The notes: a model not told the origin generated them from the sequence alone. Positions 45,248 through 56,357 are shown, numbered from the stretch's first letter. The stretch: DNA of 64,000 nt from Archivesica marissinica (GCA_014843695.1 CM026401.1:30908567-30972566), one strand, 5' to 3'. Program-made: numbers and translations.

Positions 45248-47344
45248 ATATTGGGTTTTATCACATTACCATATTGGGTTTAATCACATTACCATATTGG
45301 GTTTAATCACATTACCATATTGGGTTTTATCACATTACCATATTGGGTTTAATCACATTACCATATTGGGTTTTATCACATACCATATTGGGTTTTATCA
45401 CATTACCATATTGGGTTTTATCACATTACCATATTGGGTTTAATCACATTACCATATTGGGTTTAATCACATTACCATATTGGGTTTAATCACATTACCA
45501 TATTGGGTTTAATCACATTACCATATTGGGTTTAATCACATTACCATATTGGGTTAATCACATTACCATATTGGGTTTAATCACATTACATATTGGGTTT
45601 AATCACATTACCATATTGGGTTTATAACATTACCATATTGGTTTAATCACATTACCATATTGGGTTTTATCACATTACCATATTGGGTTTAATCACTTAC
45701 CATATGGGTTTAATCACATTACCATATTGGGTTAATCACATTACCATATGGGTTTAATCACATTACCATATTGGGTTTAATCACATTACCATATTGGGTT
45801 TAATCACATTACCATATTGGGTTTAATCACATTACCATATTGGGTTTAATCACATTACCATATTGGGTTTAATCACATTACCATATTGGGTTTTATCACA
45901 TTACCATATTGGGTTTAATCACATTACCATATTGGGTTTAATCACATTACCATATTGGGTTTAATCACATTACCATATTGGGTTTAATCACATAACCATA
46001 TTGGGTTTTATCACATTACCATATTGGGTTTTATCACATTACCATATTGGGTTTAATCACATTACCATATTGGGTTTAATCACATAACCATATTGGGTTT
46101 AATCACATTACCATATTGGGTTTAATCACATTACCATATTGGGTTTAATCACATTACCATATTGGGTTTAATCACATTACCATATTGGGTTTAATCACAT
46201 TACCATATTGGGTTTAATCACATTACCATATTGGGTTTTATCACATTACCATATTGGGTTTAATCACATTACCATATTGGGTTTTATCACATTACCATAT
46301 TGGGTTTAATCACATTACCATATTGGGTTTTATCACATTACCATATTGGGTTTAATCACATTACCATATTGGGTTTAATCACATTACCATATTGGGTTTA
46401 ATCACATTACCATATTGGGTTTAATCACATTACCATATTGGGTTTAATCACATTACCATATTGGGTTTAATCACATTACCATATTGGGTTTTATCACATT
46501 ACCATATTGGGTTTAATCACATTACCATATTGGGTTTAATCACATTACCATATTGGGTTTTATCACATTACCATATTGGGTTTAATCACATTACCATATT
46601 GGGTTTTATCACATTACCATATTGGGTTTAATCACATTACCATATTGGGTTTTATCACATTACCATATTGGGTTTAATCACATTACCATATTGGGTTTAA
46701 TCACATTACCATATTGGGTTTTATCACATTACCATATTGGGTTTAATCACATTACCATATTGGGTTTAATCACATTACCATATTGGGTTTAATCACATTA
46801 CCATATTGGGTTTTATCACATTACCATATTGGGTTTAATCACATTACCATATTGGGTTTAATCACATTACCATATTGGGTTTAATCACATTACCATATTG
46901 GGTTTAATCACATTACCATATTGGGTTTAATCACATTACCATATTGGGTTTAATCACATTACCATATTGGGTTTAATCACATTACCATATTGGGTTTAAT
47001 CACATTACCATATTGGGTTTAATCACATTACCATATTGGGTTTAATCACATTACCATATTGGGTTTTATCACATTACCATATTGGGTTTAATCACATTAC
47101 CATATTGGGTTTAATCACATTACCATATTGGGTTTAATCACATTACCATATTGGGTTTAATCACATTACCATATTGGGTTTAATCACATTACCATATTGG
47201 GTTTTATCACATTACCATATTGGGTTTTATCACATTACCATATTGGGTTTTATCACATTACCATATTGGGTTTTATCACATTACCATATTGGGTTTTATC
47301 ACATTACCATATTGGGTTTTATCACATTACCATATTGGGTTTTA
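45248..47344 (+). repeat. 23-bp satellite array (about 91 copies)
   Basis: Unit accatattgggtttaatcac plus att, with gttttatc variants enriched at both ends. Single-base losses (ccatatgggttt, ggttaatc, acttacc) cluster between about 45370 and 45760, close to the gap; the rest is regular. Confidence 0.95.
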
Positions 47345-47673
47345 ATCATATTTTTGCACAAAATAACGCTGCTACATTCATTGTGGCGCCAACTTTCGGC
47401 GCAAATTGTCATGAAGTCACTATATAAAGCTGTTTTATATTTATGTTTTAAACAGCGACTTATTTTAAATCGTAGTTTGTCTTATAATTCACGTTATGTA
47501 CCAATTCAAATAGAAATATATCTATGTTTATGTGTGTTTCTATCTGTGTGTCTGTGCATGTTTTTTCCGCGTGTATGTATTTTTGTGGGGTAATGACTTA
47601 CAAGTTCAAACTAGTTGAGCTTGGTTGTTTCCACAGTAATCACATCTTGCATGGTAGCAATATATCTGCTGTG
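47345..47673. other. Unique sequence, no exon recognised
   Basis: Lies between the 23-bp array and a family A SINE. The ORFs here start in the array and have no domain. No upstream GATA exon is recognisable. Confidence 0.5.
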
Positions 47674-47905
47674 GAAGTTGTGATAGCGCAGTGGTTGCGC
47701 ATTCGCCTCAGGTGCGAAAGGTCTGGGGTTCGAGTCCCGCTGGAGCCGTTACGACTGTGCCTTTAGGCAAGGCATTTTAATTCCACATGCCTCTTCTCTC
47801 TCCCTCATGGCAATGGATTTCATCAGGAATGAGGTCTCGAGAGTGATTAATATAAGTTGTAAGAACTTGTTTCGCAATCAAGCTAAAATAAATTAGTATA
47901 AACTA
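47674..47905 (+). repeat. tRNA-derived SINE, family A (+ orientation, best head)
   Basis: Head gtgatagcgcagtggttgcg with A box tagcgcagtgg, then gttcgagtcccgctggagcc with the B box, body gaggtctcgagagtgattaa, tail cttgtttcgcaatcaagcta then aaataaattagtataaact. The only copy in the window with the head on the + strand. Confidence 0.88.
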
Positions 47906-48104
47906 TATCTTCTGTAAATCAGTTCATTTCGGGGGTCACGCTAAACTTAGGTAATGTAAACACTTTGTACCTGAGACACTCATGCTAAATAAACTACACA
48001 TTCATATAATGTGCAACGGTTTGAAAACACACCAATACAGAATCGACAGAATGTTTGCAACGGTTTGAAAACACACCAATACAGAATCGACAGAATGCTT
48101 CTGT

Positions 48105-48394
48105 ATTCCAGTGGTAACACGCTGGACTGGTAATCCAGTGATCGCAGGTTCCATCCCCCGTCTGACCCTAATAAAATTAACAGTCTTTCAGATGGGACTT
48201 TAAACCGAGGTCTCGTGTCGGTGCTTTACACCGTGCACGTAAAGGAACAAGAGGTGACTCTGGAATGGGTCTCTGTCTGTATCATTGCACTATCCTCCAA
48301 AAATCTAAAATGACTAATCTCTTCAGGAGGCGTCGCTCATATGGGCAGCCGGTAGCAGCGATAAATAAACGTAAAACACACACACAAACTCAGT
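48105..48394 (+). repeat. tRNA-derived SINE, family C
   Basis: Head ggtaacacgctggactggta followed by atccagtgatcgcaggttcc; body cttgcacgtaaaggaac-like; 3' end tcgctcatatgggcagccgg, agcagcgataaataaacgta and a cacacaca tail. 116 bp upstream of the GATA exon acceptor. Confidence 0.85.
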
Positions 48395-48510
48395 GAAATG
48401 ATGTCAAATAGAGCAGAAGCAATTAAAGTTGTTAATAGTGATTCACTTTTAATATTGAACAATGTTTTCTTGATTTTATTTAACTATAATTGGTTATTTT
48501 GTACTTTCAG

Positions 48511-49877
48511 AATGTAATGTGTACAGTATGCCCAGTCATAACAAGCTTGGTTCCCAGCCTGCAGTACACATGGGTAGCCAGGCAACGTCTCTACAACAAA
48601 TGCTCTACAACTTCCCTCCTACACCGCCAGATGACGATGATGTAGCCAGTGGTAGTCATAGCAACAAGACAAGTCTAGATTATGACCAGGACCAGATCTA
48701 TAATGGTGGTGGTCATAGCAACAGAACAAGTCTAGATTATGACCAGGACAAGTTGTACAAGGCTAATCTCAAGTCAGCCTACATGGCAGGACTGACAACA
48801 CAACGTGTCCCAGATAGCATCTCACCAGATCCACTCAAATATTCTCATATGAAACCAATGGAAAGTTACAATACGAGCAGTCTTGATGATAAACCAGTGC
48901 AAAATCAACGTGACCACTCGCCTGAATCTAACAAATCTCCGCAGGGTTCTGAGTGTCAGTTTCAGATTTCACCAGACTACATCCGACCCAAGGAGGAACT
49001 GGGCATGTCTGCCTTTGTACCAACACATGGTAGCACAGTTACTGGTGCTTCAGTAATGCCACAATTCCCACCTCAGTTCACAGGAGAGTATCCAAACATG
49101 ACAGACATTACAAGCCATAAACATGAACAAAAACAAAAAACTTCTCCGAAACATTCCAGTATAAAACCAAACAAAGCAACACAAGAGGGTCGTGAGTGCG
49201 TAAACTGTGGAGCAACACACACCCCATTATGGCGGCGTGATGGCAATGGACATTTTCTATGCAATGCATGTGGTCTCTATGCCAAAATGAATGGAACAAA
49301 TAGACCTCTTGTGAAGCCAAAGAAGCGTCTGTCATCTGGAAAACAGAATGGTGTTATGTGCAGCAACTGTAACACGAGCAGCACGACACTTTGGCGACGG
49401 AATGCAAGCGGTAGTCCCGTGTGCAATGCATGCGGTCTCTACTACAAGCTCCATAAAACGGAGCGACCACTGAAAATGAAGAAGGATGGAATCCAAACAA
49501 GGAACCGGAAGATGTCACTGAAGAGCAAGAAGAAGAAGATGAACCTCACTGTATCTGATGCTGATATCTTCAAGAGATCATTTGACAATATTGCCAACTT
49601 TAATCAAAATTTTAATCAGACATTCCATGCACCGCTGCCAACCTATATGAATTCCAGGGAACAGGCATTTCCTAGCCCGTATATTGGTCAGTTAAACATG
49701 CCGGTTACCAGTTCTCCAGTGAACCAGTCTTACCAGGGACTCAACAGCTTTACTTCCTCTCTGCAGTCAAGTTTCGCTCCTGTGCCAAGTATGAGTTCCA
49801 TGTCAGGCTACTCTGCAGGTCTTATTTCAGGAATGAACTTTCCTGCATCAAATATGCCTGCATTAGCTCTAGGTTAA
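48511..49877 (+). CDS. GATA2/3: GATA1/2/3-class transcription factor, terminal exon with both zinc fingers
   Basis: Nuclear factor that binds WGATAR sites. The exon opens after a pyrimidine-rich gtactttcag acceptor with two bases of a split codon, then [12 protein letters not shown]. Counting from Val at 48519, finger 1 is C227-x2-C-x17-C-x2-C251 ([18 protein letters not shown]) and finger 2 is C281 to C305 ([18 protein letters not shown]). The basic tail [20 protein letters not shown] follows. [11 protein letters not shown] plus IQTRNRKM places it with GATA1/2/3 rather than GATA4/5/6. The N-terminal part has a 19-codon tandem duplication ([32 protein letters not shown]). Stop TAA at 49875-49877. 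No intron separates the fingers, unlike most animal GATA genes I know. Met at 48528 could serve as an internal start, but the good acceptor argues for upstream exons. Confidence 0.95.
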
Positions 49878-49906
49878 ATGGGGGCAATGCTAGCAGAGAA
49901 AGAAGG

Positions 49907-49912
49907 AATAAA
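49907..49912 (+). other. Candidate polyadenylation signal (GATA)
   Basis: AATAAA 30 nt after the GATA stop. Further AATAAA hexamers at 50518-50523 and 51196-51201 could give longer 3' UTRs that include the MITE and SINE below. Confidence 0.45.
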
Positions 49913-49996
49913 TGAGTCATAATATAAACCATGTAAATAACAAACATATCATATAATGATGCAAGAAAGAGTGTGTATTTATTTTATTCAGATTAA

Positions 49997-50211
49997 CCCT
50001 TTGCACGCTAGCGGCAGATAAAATCACTTTTGCAAACAGCATAGAGCCTGATCTATGCTGGTTGCTATTCAGATAGTGGAGCTTTAAACACTTGGCTGAA
50101 TAGCAAACAGCATAGATCCTGATCATACATGGCATACGCGGCGTTATGCCGCAACAGATCTGGATCTATGCTGTGTGGAAATGTGATTTTATTTACTAAG
50201 CAGGCAAAGGG
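49997..50211. mobile_element. piggyBac-like MITE, CCCTTTGCA family, in the GATA 3' flank
   Basis: Ends ccctttgcacgc and gcaggcaaaggg form imperfect inverted repeats and TTAA flanks both (49993-49996, 50212-50215). The interior has mirrored agcatagagcctgatctatg / acagatctggatctatgctg segments able to form a long hairpin. Fragments at 32250-32385 and 53868-53931 belong to the same family. Confidence 0.85.
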
Positions 50212-50215
50212 TTAA

Positions 50216-50621
50216 GTAAGAAAACTTATGCTGGATGATCTGGCATTATGAGACTTGTACAGGAGTATAAACCACCAGTAGCTTCATGAAACACATAATT
50301 TCGGTGTATATAGGCATATCATTTCGTATTGTGGTTTTCTTTTTCAATATTTAGTTGAAATTGTTTTAAAATTTAGTACGACAACACCTATATTATTTTC
50401 TGTTTCAGATAAACAATATAATTAATTACATTTTTACCTGAGAAACAGTTAAAACTTTTAAATTCGAAAACAAGAATTTTATATTTATGATAAACTTTTC
50501 ATCTCAAAATTATGAACAATAAATAACCGTTTTTATGCTAATTTCATTAATTTGTTTTTGCACATTTTACATTACCTTTTGATGACTATAAATACATGAA
50601 ACTTACAGATCTATCTATTTT
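50216..50621. other. GATA 3' flank or UTR, no gene seen
   Basis: AT-rich unique sequence with one AATAAA at 50518. No ORF of note. Confidence 0.5.
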
Positions 50622-50895
50622 TGGTAACACGCTGGACTGGTAATCCAGGGACCGCAGGTTCGATCCCCCGTCTGACCCTAATAAAATTAACAGTCTTTCA
50701 GATGGGACGTTAAACCGAGGTCTTGTGTCGGTGCTTTACACCGTGCACGTAAAAGAACCAGAGGAGATTCTGGAATGGGTTTCTGTCTGTATCACTGCAC
50801 TATCCTCCAACATCTAAACTGACTAATCTCTTCAGGAGGCGTCGCTCATATGGGTAACCGGTAGCGACGATAAATAAACGTAAAACACACACTCT
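50622..50895 (+). repeat. tRNA-derived SINE, family C
   Basis: Very well preserved: ggtaacacgctggactggta, atccagggaccgcaggttcg, then tctttcagatgggacgttaa, caggaggcgtcgctcatatg, ggtaaccggtagcgacgata. The anticodon-loop-like ctggtaa with paired ctgga/tccag supports a tRNA-Thr(GGT)-like origin. Confidence 0.87.
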
Positions 50896-51406
50896 ATCTA
50901 TTTTAATGTTTTTCTTTCAACTAAGGGTTTAAGTGAAAATATGAAAGTGCCCAAATAATGGTGGAATTCTTTGACAGCTGTAACAGCAGGTGTGAGCTTT
51001 GTTCAGATTACGTATGCTGTAGCAGTAGGTACATGTATCTGTGTGAGTTGTTCGGCCATGTGGAATAATGGTCATGTATATGTAATATATTGTAGTTGAT
51101 TTACAACAATAGTGGAAGATATATAGCAGATGATGTTACATACAGTCCTCCACATATTTAATTGTTTACACATGTATATACACCAATTTCTTTACAATAA
51201 ACTTACATTTACAGGTTTCCAAGCGATAAAACACAGTTATTATGCATGTAACAATGTTTATATAATTATTTATATCAATAAATTGTTAACATTATAAATT
51301 ATAGTGATTATTTTTTCTACTTCTTGCTTCCATGACACATTTAGTGTGCTGTTTGCCACTGTGCTTGTAGGTCCGTAACCAATGATTCCTTTCCGAGATC
51401 ATATCG
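50896..51406. other. Unique sequence, no gene seen
   Basis: AT-rich; several AATAAA hexamers. No exon signals recognised on either strand. Confidence 0.5.
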
Positions 51407-52170
51407 TATGTGGAATATCTTCAATGTGGAATATATTCAATGTGGAGTATCTTCAAGGTGAAATATCTTCAATGTGGAATATCTTCAATGTGGAATATCT
51501 TCAAGGTGGAATATCTTCAAGGTGGAATATCTTCTAGTTATTTACATTGTACTAACTCAAATACAAGTGGAATATCTTCAATGTGGAATACCTTCAAGGT
51601 GGAATATCTTCAATGTGGAATATCTTCAAGGTGGAATATCTTCAAGGTGGAATATCTTCTAGTTATTTACATTGTACTAACTCAAATACAAGTGGAATAT
51701 CTTCAAGGTGGAATATCTTCTAGTTATTTACATTGTACTAACTCAAATACAAGTGGAATATCTTCAAGGTGGAATATCTTCAAGGTGGAATATCTTCAAT
51801 GTGGAATATCTTCAATGTGGAATATCTTCAAGGTGGAATATCTTCAAGGTGGAATATCTTCAAGGTGGAATATCTTCTAGTTATTTACATTGTACTAACT
51901 CAAATACAAGTGGAATATCTTCAATGTGGAATACCTTCAAGGTGGAATATCTTCAATGTGGAATACCTTCAAGGTGGAATATCTTCAATGTGGAATATCT
52001 TCAAGGTGGAATATCTTCAAGGTGGAATATCTTCTAGTTATTTACATTGTACTAACTCAAATACCAGTGGAATATCTTCAATGTGGAATATCTTCAAGGT
52101 GGAATATCTTCAAGGTGGAATATCTTCTAGTTATTTACATTGTACTAACTCAAATACAGGTGGAATATCT
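51407..52170 (+). repeat. 16-bp minisatellite with an interspersed about 33-bp spacer unit
   Basis: Unit gtggaatatcttcaag (variants ttcaat, taccttc). At intervals the longer segment tagttatttacattgtacta plus actcaaatacaa is inserted, about seven times, giving a higher-order arrangement. ORFs of 107-338 aa run through it; not credible as genes. Confidence 0.92.
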
Positions 52171-52295
52171 TCAAGTGTGGGTGGGTGTGAGGTCTTTCAT
52201 CTCTTCAACTTGTCCTTTCTGCGCAGGTTTACAAAGGGCATGGGCTTGACATTTCCCTCTGTGTATCTAGAATCTCTCGACCTTCACACTGACTT

Positions 52296-52614
52296 CAGTT
52301 TTACAGTCGTTGCATCTTGCAGTAGTTTGCTAACCATCTTCAGTTTTACAGTCGTTGCATCTTGCAGTAGTTTGCTAACCATCTTCAGTTTTACAGTCGT
52401 TGCATCTTGCAGTAGTTTGCTAACCATCTTCAGTTTTACAGTCGTTGCATCTTGCAGTAGTTTGCTAACCATCTTCAGTTTTACAGTCGTTGCATCTTGC
52501 AGTAGTTTGCTAACCATCTTCAGTTTTACAGTCGTTGCATCTTGCAGTAGTTTGCTAACCATCTTCAGTTTTACAGTCATTGCATCTTGCAGTAGTTTGC
52601 TAACCATCTTCAGT
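52296..52614 (+). repeat. 45-bp minisatellite (7 copies)
   Basis: Unit cagttttacagtcgttgcat plus cttgcagtagtttgctaacc and atctt. Nearly identical copies. A 15-codon period keeps frames open on both strands (KMVSKLLQDATTVKL on the reverse), but nothing supports translation. Confidence 0.93.
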
Positions 52615-53301
52615 GACAGTGCAGAAACCAAAATTTGGATACTTAGATTTCATGATTGCTGCATAGTATTTGGACAGAGTACAGATACATGCTCTGATAA
52701 ATGTTTATTGGAACATAAATTGCCACTGATTGAGTGGATAAAAGCGAGAGAAAAGTTGAGAAAAGAGTGTCGATATGTATCTTAATTAATTTTTTTGCGT
52801 AACGTAGTGAAATATGATTTACCAGAAAGAGCTAATGAAACCGCATTGGAAGATTTAGTCTAATGTATATATCATTGCCTACAAATCCGGCGGGCCAGGA
52901 TCGAATCCCAGTACAGATATTTTTTCCCCAAATATATTTTTTAATATTTCATAATTCTAATTTTTGTTTATGGAAATGAAGTGTACAATTACATAACTAT
53001 ATGAACACATTTTGAACTTCATACTGCAAAATCTTTGCAAGGATTGCATACCGGTAATTCTGGTTTAATTTTTATAATAAAAAAATGTACGATATTATAA
53101 TCGCTGCTGTATAACACAAGCAGCAGTAACAGTATCACACGGAAACACATATCTTTTTACATACATGTATATATACATACGTGAGATATATACAGGAGAA
53201 CAAATAGAAAATAGTTCTATTAGCCCCGGCCGGCCATGGATTCAATCATTCGGATGAGCTACATGTATGCTATGGATCTATGATTGAGCTAGCTTTGAGC
53301 C

Positions 53302-53396
53302 TTTATTCCAATAAATTTACATGTATAACACAAAAAATGTTACAAATTACATAAATTGTGATGGTTTGGATTGGAAAACAAGTTTTCAGAAAACTT
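53302..53396 (+). repeat. Dispersed repeat, copy 2 of 2
   Basis: Direct copy of 700-797: ctttattccaataaatttac, tgtataacacaaaaaatgtt, gtgatggtttggattggaaa, caagttttcagaaaact. Confidence 0.7.
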
Positions 53397-53656
53397 TGAG
53401 GCGTATTCATATTATGTTTTATCATTCAACACTAAGTCTTATTGTAAAGAAGGAATAATGCTGTTTATTTAGACAGAAGTCAATAGAATATAGGTACTAA
53501 GGAATATTGCCCTGTGACTATATACATATATATACACATAGAGACAACTGGCTATCAATGTGCAGACTTCTCACACCCTGCTGTGTGCAATTAAAGAATT
53601 GTCATGTGTCAAACACTGTGTTGCCACTTTGTTTGCTTATATGGATTACCATTCAC

Positions 53657-53717
53657 TTTTTGAGATAACCCCTGCTGGCATTCAGCAGGCATCTGCCAGC
53701 AGGGGTCATCTCAAAAA
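53657..53717. repeat. Near-perfect 24-bp inverted repeat (hairpin)
   Basis: Arms tttttgagataacccctgct-ggca and its reverse complement with one mismatch, around a 13-nt loop that itself holds ttcagcaggc. Could be a tiny MITE or a foldable RNA element. Confidence 0.85.
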
Positions 53718-53867
53718 TTGATATTCATACCAACAGCAATGATGGGGCTTTCTCAAAATATTAGCCTGTAAGAAATCCTATTTGTCTATCAGTTATTATT
53801 GGCAAATAAACATTATTTGGAGTTCCGTGCTTGTAGCGACCATGTTTTATTTTACTATATATATATA

Positions 53868-53931
53868 ACGCCGCGTATGCCATGTATGATCAGGATCTAT
53901 GCTGTTTGCTATTCAGCCAAGTGTTTAAAGC
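53868..53931. mobile_element. Fragment of CCCTTTGCA piggyBac-like MITE
   Basis: acgccgcgtatgccatgtat, gatcaggatctatgctgttt and gctattcagccaagtgttta are the reverse complement of 50077-50153. Confidence 0.7.
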
Positions 53932-54486
53932 AAACACAAATATAATTTCGCTTCCAACATGACAAAATATCTAAAAAGTGCAAGACAGTAAATTCCTTCG
54001 TTGCATATCAGACTATATGTGGAGCCATATTAGAATAGACAATTTTATTATGAAATACAGTGCAACCAACCATTATGTAGGTTAGAATTATATAAATTTA
54101 GAAATTAAATACACAGCCCAAAACATGCTGCTTTGATAACAAATAATCATGTTGTGACTGAAAAATATATCTTTGGACGTGAGTAAGGGGTACTCGCCTC
54201 AAATGCTGAGGGACCATTTACCCACTCAGTGCCAAGCAGGTAGATCTTCATCAACTCAAATACACACATTTTATTATTGGTCTTAAAATGTACAGATGTT
54301 CTGGATTAATTTATTGAGTTCTAGTATTGTATGGGCAAGATTTCTACAAGTAGAAAGCAAACATGAATTGAAACAGGTCATACAAACAAATGAGTGTTCT
54401 GAAAGTTTGCACATTTGTTTTGAAACTACTAGGTGCGTCAAATTCATTTCATATTATTTTAACAGGTCTCCCATTGAAAGATTATA

Positions 54487-54665
54487 CAGTCAAACCTGTG
54501 TTAGTGGTCATCTCTATTAAGCAGCCAACCTGTATTAAGTAGCCAGTTTCCAGATTCCCAATATGTAGTTTTAGTATACACTTGACCTCTATTAAGCAAC
54601 CACCTGTGCTATGCAGCCACTTTCTGTGAGTCCCTTGGCTGGCTGTTTAAAGACAGGTTTGACTG
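54487..54665. mobile_element. TA-flanked mariner/pogo-like MITE
   Basis: Ends cagtcaaacctgt and acaggtttgactg are perfect 13-bp inverted repeats, TA at 54485-54486 and 54666-54667. Interior ttaagcagccaacctgtatt, aagtagccagtttccagatt aligns, reversed, with 8776-8933 and with the rejoined element at 37637. Confidence 0.87.
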
Positions 54666-54758
54666 TAGTTTCAACAGAGTCATTCCTAAACTTCACCCAA
54701 CAAGGTTTTGTTTTGTCTAATGGTATAGGAAATATAGACAGATATGATATATGCTATA

Positions 54759-55040
54759 AAGTTTGTGTGCGTTTTACACTTATTTATCGTCGCTACCGGT
54801 TGCCCATATAAGCGCCGTCTAGACCTGAAGCGATTAGTCTTTTTAGATTTTTGGAGGATAGTGCAATGATACAGACAGAGACCCATATGGAGTCTCCTCT
54901 GGTTCTTTTATGTGCACGGTGTAAAGCACCGACACGAGACCTCAGTTTAAAGTCCCATCTGAAAGACTGTTAATTTCATTAGGGTCAGATGGGGGATCGA
55001 ACCTACCAGTCCAGCATGTTAACCACTGGACTACAGATCT
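54759..55040 (-). repeat. tRNA-derived SINE, family C
   Basis: cttatttatcgtcgctaccg, ttggaggatagtgcaatgat, acacgagacctcagtttaaa; head at the right with ggttaacatgctggactggt on the - strand (partly deleted B box). Confidence 0.84.
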
Positions 55041-55270
55041 GTCTGTGCTATAAAGCTTAAGGTCACAGCAACCATATTTTGGTATGTGACAAACAACTAT
55101 CCATAGGTGTATCCCATGACAATTTAAATTTGATATCTGCATGTCTTCAAGTAGTAAACATATGGTTCGGACATGAATCTCAGAAAGACATACCAATAAT
55201 TGGTTACTTAAACTATGTCGCATCTGTATATAAAACAGTTACTGAAGTGGCAAAATCTACGTAAGCACAT

Positions 55271-55392
55271 TATGTTCCCGGTAGTGGACTAATGTTCCCG
55301 GTAGTGGACTAATGTTCCTGGTAGTGGACTAATGTTCCCGGTAGTGGACCAATGTTCCCGGTAGTGGACTAATGTTCCCGGTAGTGGACTAA
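55271..55392 (+). repeat. 20-bp minisatellite (6 copies)
   Basis: Unit atgttcccggtagtggacta, almost unchanged across the copies. Confidence 0.92.
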
Positions 55393-55435
55393 TGATTCAT
55401 GACATAAAACCATCCTGTCTAAGTTCAGCGTTCCC

Positions 55436-55683
55436 TCTCTCTGTATATTTGTCTGCGCCACTTCTGTCGACAATTGAAAGAAACTGGAGCCAATTTGAAA
55501 AACTTGGAGCCAACTAAGAGCCATATTGTTCACAGATAAATATTTGAAGCCATGTATTTGACAAAACATGTTGTGCCAAAAAATAAAAATGACAAAAAAC
55601 ATGGTAAGCCAAATATTTTTACCAATTCACAAAATTGTCCAACAGTATTTGTTTTTGTCACAATTGGCGCCGTTGAAACCCTG
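55436..55683 (-). mobile_element. hAT-like non-autonomous element (copy 2)
   Basis: On the - strand it begins cagggtttcaacggcgccaa and ends gagagagggaacgctg. Ends CAGxGTTYCC resemble hAT termini. Same internal order as 42258-42465, opposite orientation. Neither flank shows a clear 8-bp duplication. Confidence 0.62.
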
Positions 55684-55835
55684 TAGTTGTATGAAAAATG
55701 TGTAAATATGATATAATGTGTAAAATGGGGAAAAGGGTATAATACATATTTGACTGTACATGCAAAATATCAAAGGTCTAGGCATTGTGGTTTCTGAGAA
55801 GAATTTGTTTAAAAGAATTGTACTAAACTATGTAC

Positions 55836-55960
55836 CTGCATTTACTCCAATTATCAATCTGCCTACAATCAACATCTGGTAAGAATTGGCATTTTTGGAG
55901 AAGACTTCTATGGCGAGAGCAACAACAAGTATTATGTTGTTCAACAACAAGGTGAGCTTT
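55836..55960 (-). CDS. SLC2A: GLUT hexose transporter exon: TM3 and TM4 start
   Basis: 125 nt on the - strand. One base completes Arg, then KLTLLLNNIILVVALAIEVF, SKNANSYQMLIVGRLIIGVN, A and one base of Gly. The hydrophobic stretch is TM3; QMLIVGRLIIGVNAG is the family sugar-transport signature leading into TM4 (MLILGR-IIG in mammalian GLUT1). Acceptor gatattacag, donor gcag|gtacat. It is the last GLUT exon found. Confidence 0.93.
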
Positions 55961-55973
55961 CTGTAATATCAAC

Positions 55974-56357
55974 ACATTAAAACATACAATAACAGTCCAA
56001 ATACACAGCTTACAAGTGCATGTAGGAATGGGGAAACACATGTCCATTAAAACATACAGTAACAGTCCAAATACACAGCTTACAAGTACATGTAGTAATG
56101 GGGAAACACATGTCCATTAAAACATACAGTAACAGTCCAAATACACAGCTTACAAGTACATGTAGTAATGGGGAAACACATGTCCATTAAAACATACAAT
56201 AACAGTCCAAATACACAGCTTACAAGTACATGTAGGAATGGGGAAACACATGTCCATTAAAACATACAATAACAGTCCAAATACACAGCTTACAAGTACA
56301 TGTAGGAATGGGGAAACACATGTCCATTAAAACATACAATAGCAGCCCAAATACACA
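55974..56357 (+). repeat. 70-bp minisatellite (about 5.5 copies)
   Basis: aacatacaataacagtccaa type starts at 55981, 56051, 56121, 56191, 56261 and 56331, an exact 70-bp period. It lies 14 bp from the GLUT exon acceptor at 55961-55962, so on the - strand the repeat's ttgtatgttttaatg forms the upstream part of the 3' splice site. Confidence 0.93.

Larger units (their letters stand above)
52615..54484. other. Long unique AT-rich stretch, no gene seen
   Basis: If the GLUT gene is intact, this is part of its intron. I looked on the - strand for GLUT motifs that should follow NAG (PMYxxEISP, PESPR, QQxSGIN, GPGPIPW) and found none. A possible decayed tRNA-like B box (ggatcgaatccc) lies near 52908. 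The 57 codons at 52615-52785 in the + frame look complex but have no known domain or good borders. Confidence 0.5.

Noticed and set aside
47680..47755. tRNA gene with good A and B boxes
   Set aside because: Shared by seven interspersed copies with a conserved non-tRNA body and tail; SINE family A.
52296..52785. ORF tail ending KLPLIEWIKAREKLRKECRYVS as a real exon
   Set aside because: It looks somewhat coding-like, but it is continuous with a 45-bp array, has no convincing acceptor or domain, and I found no relative; not reported as a gene.
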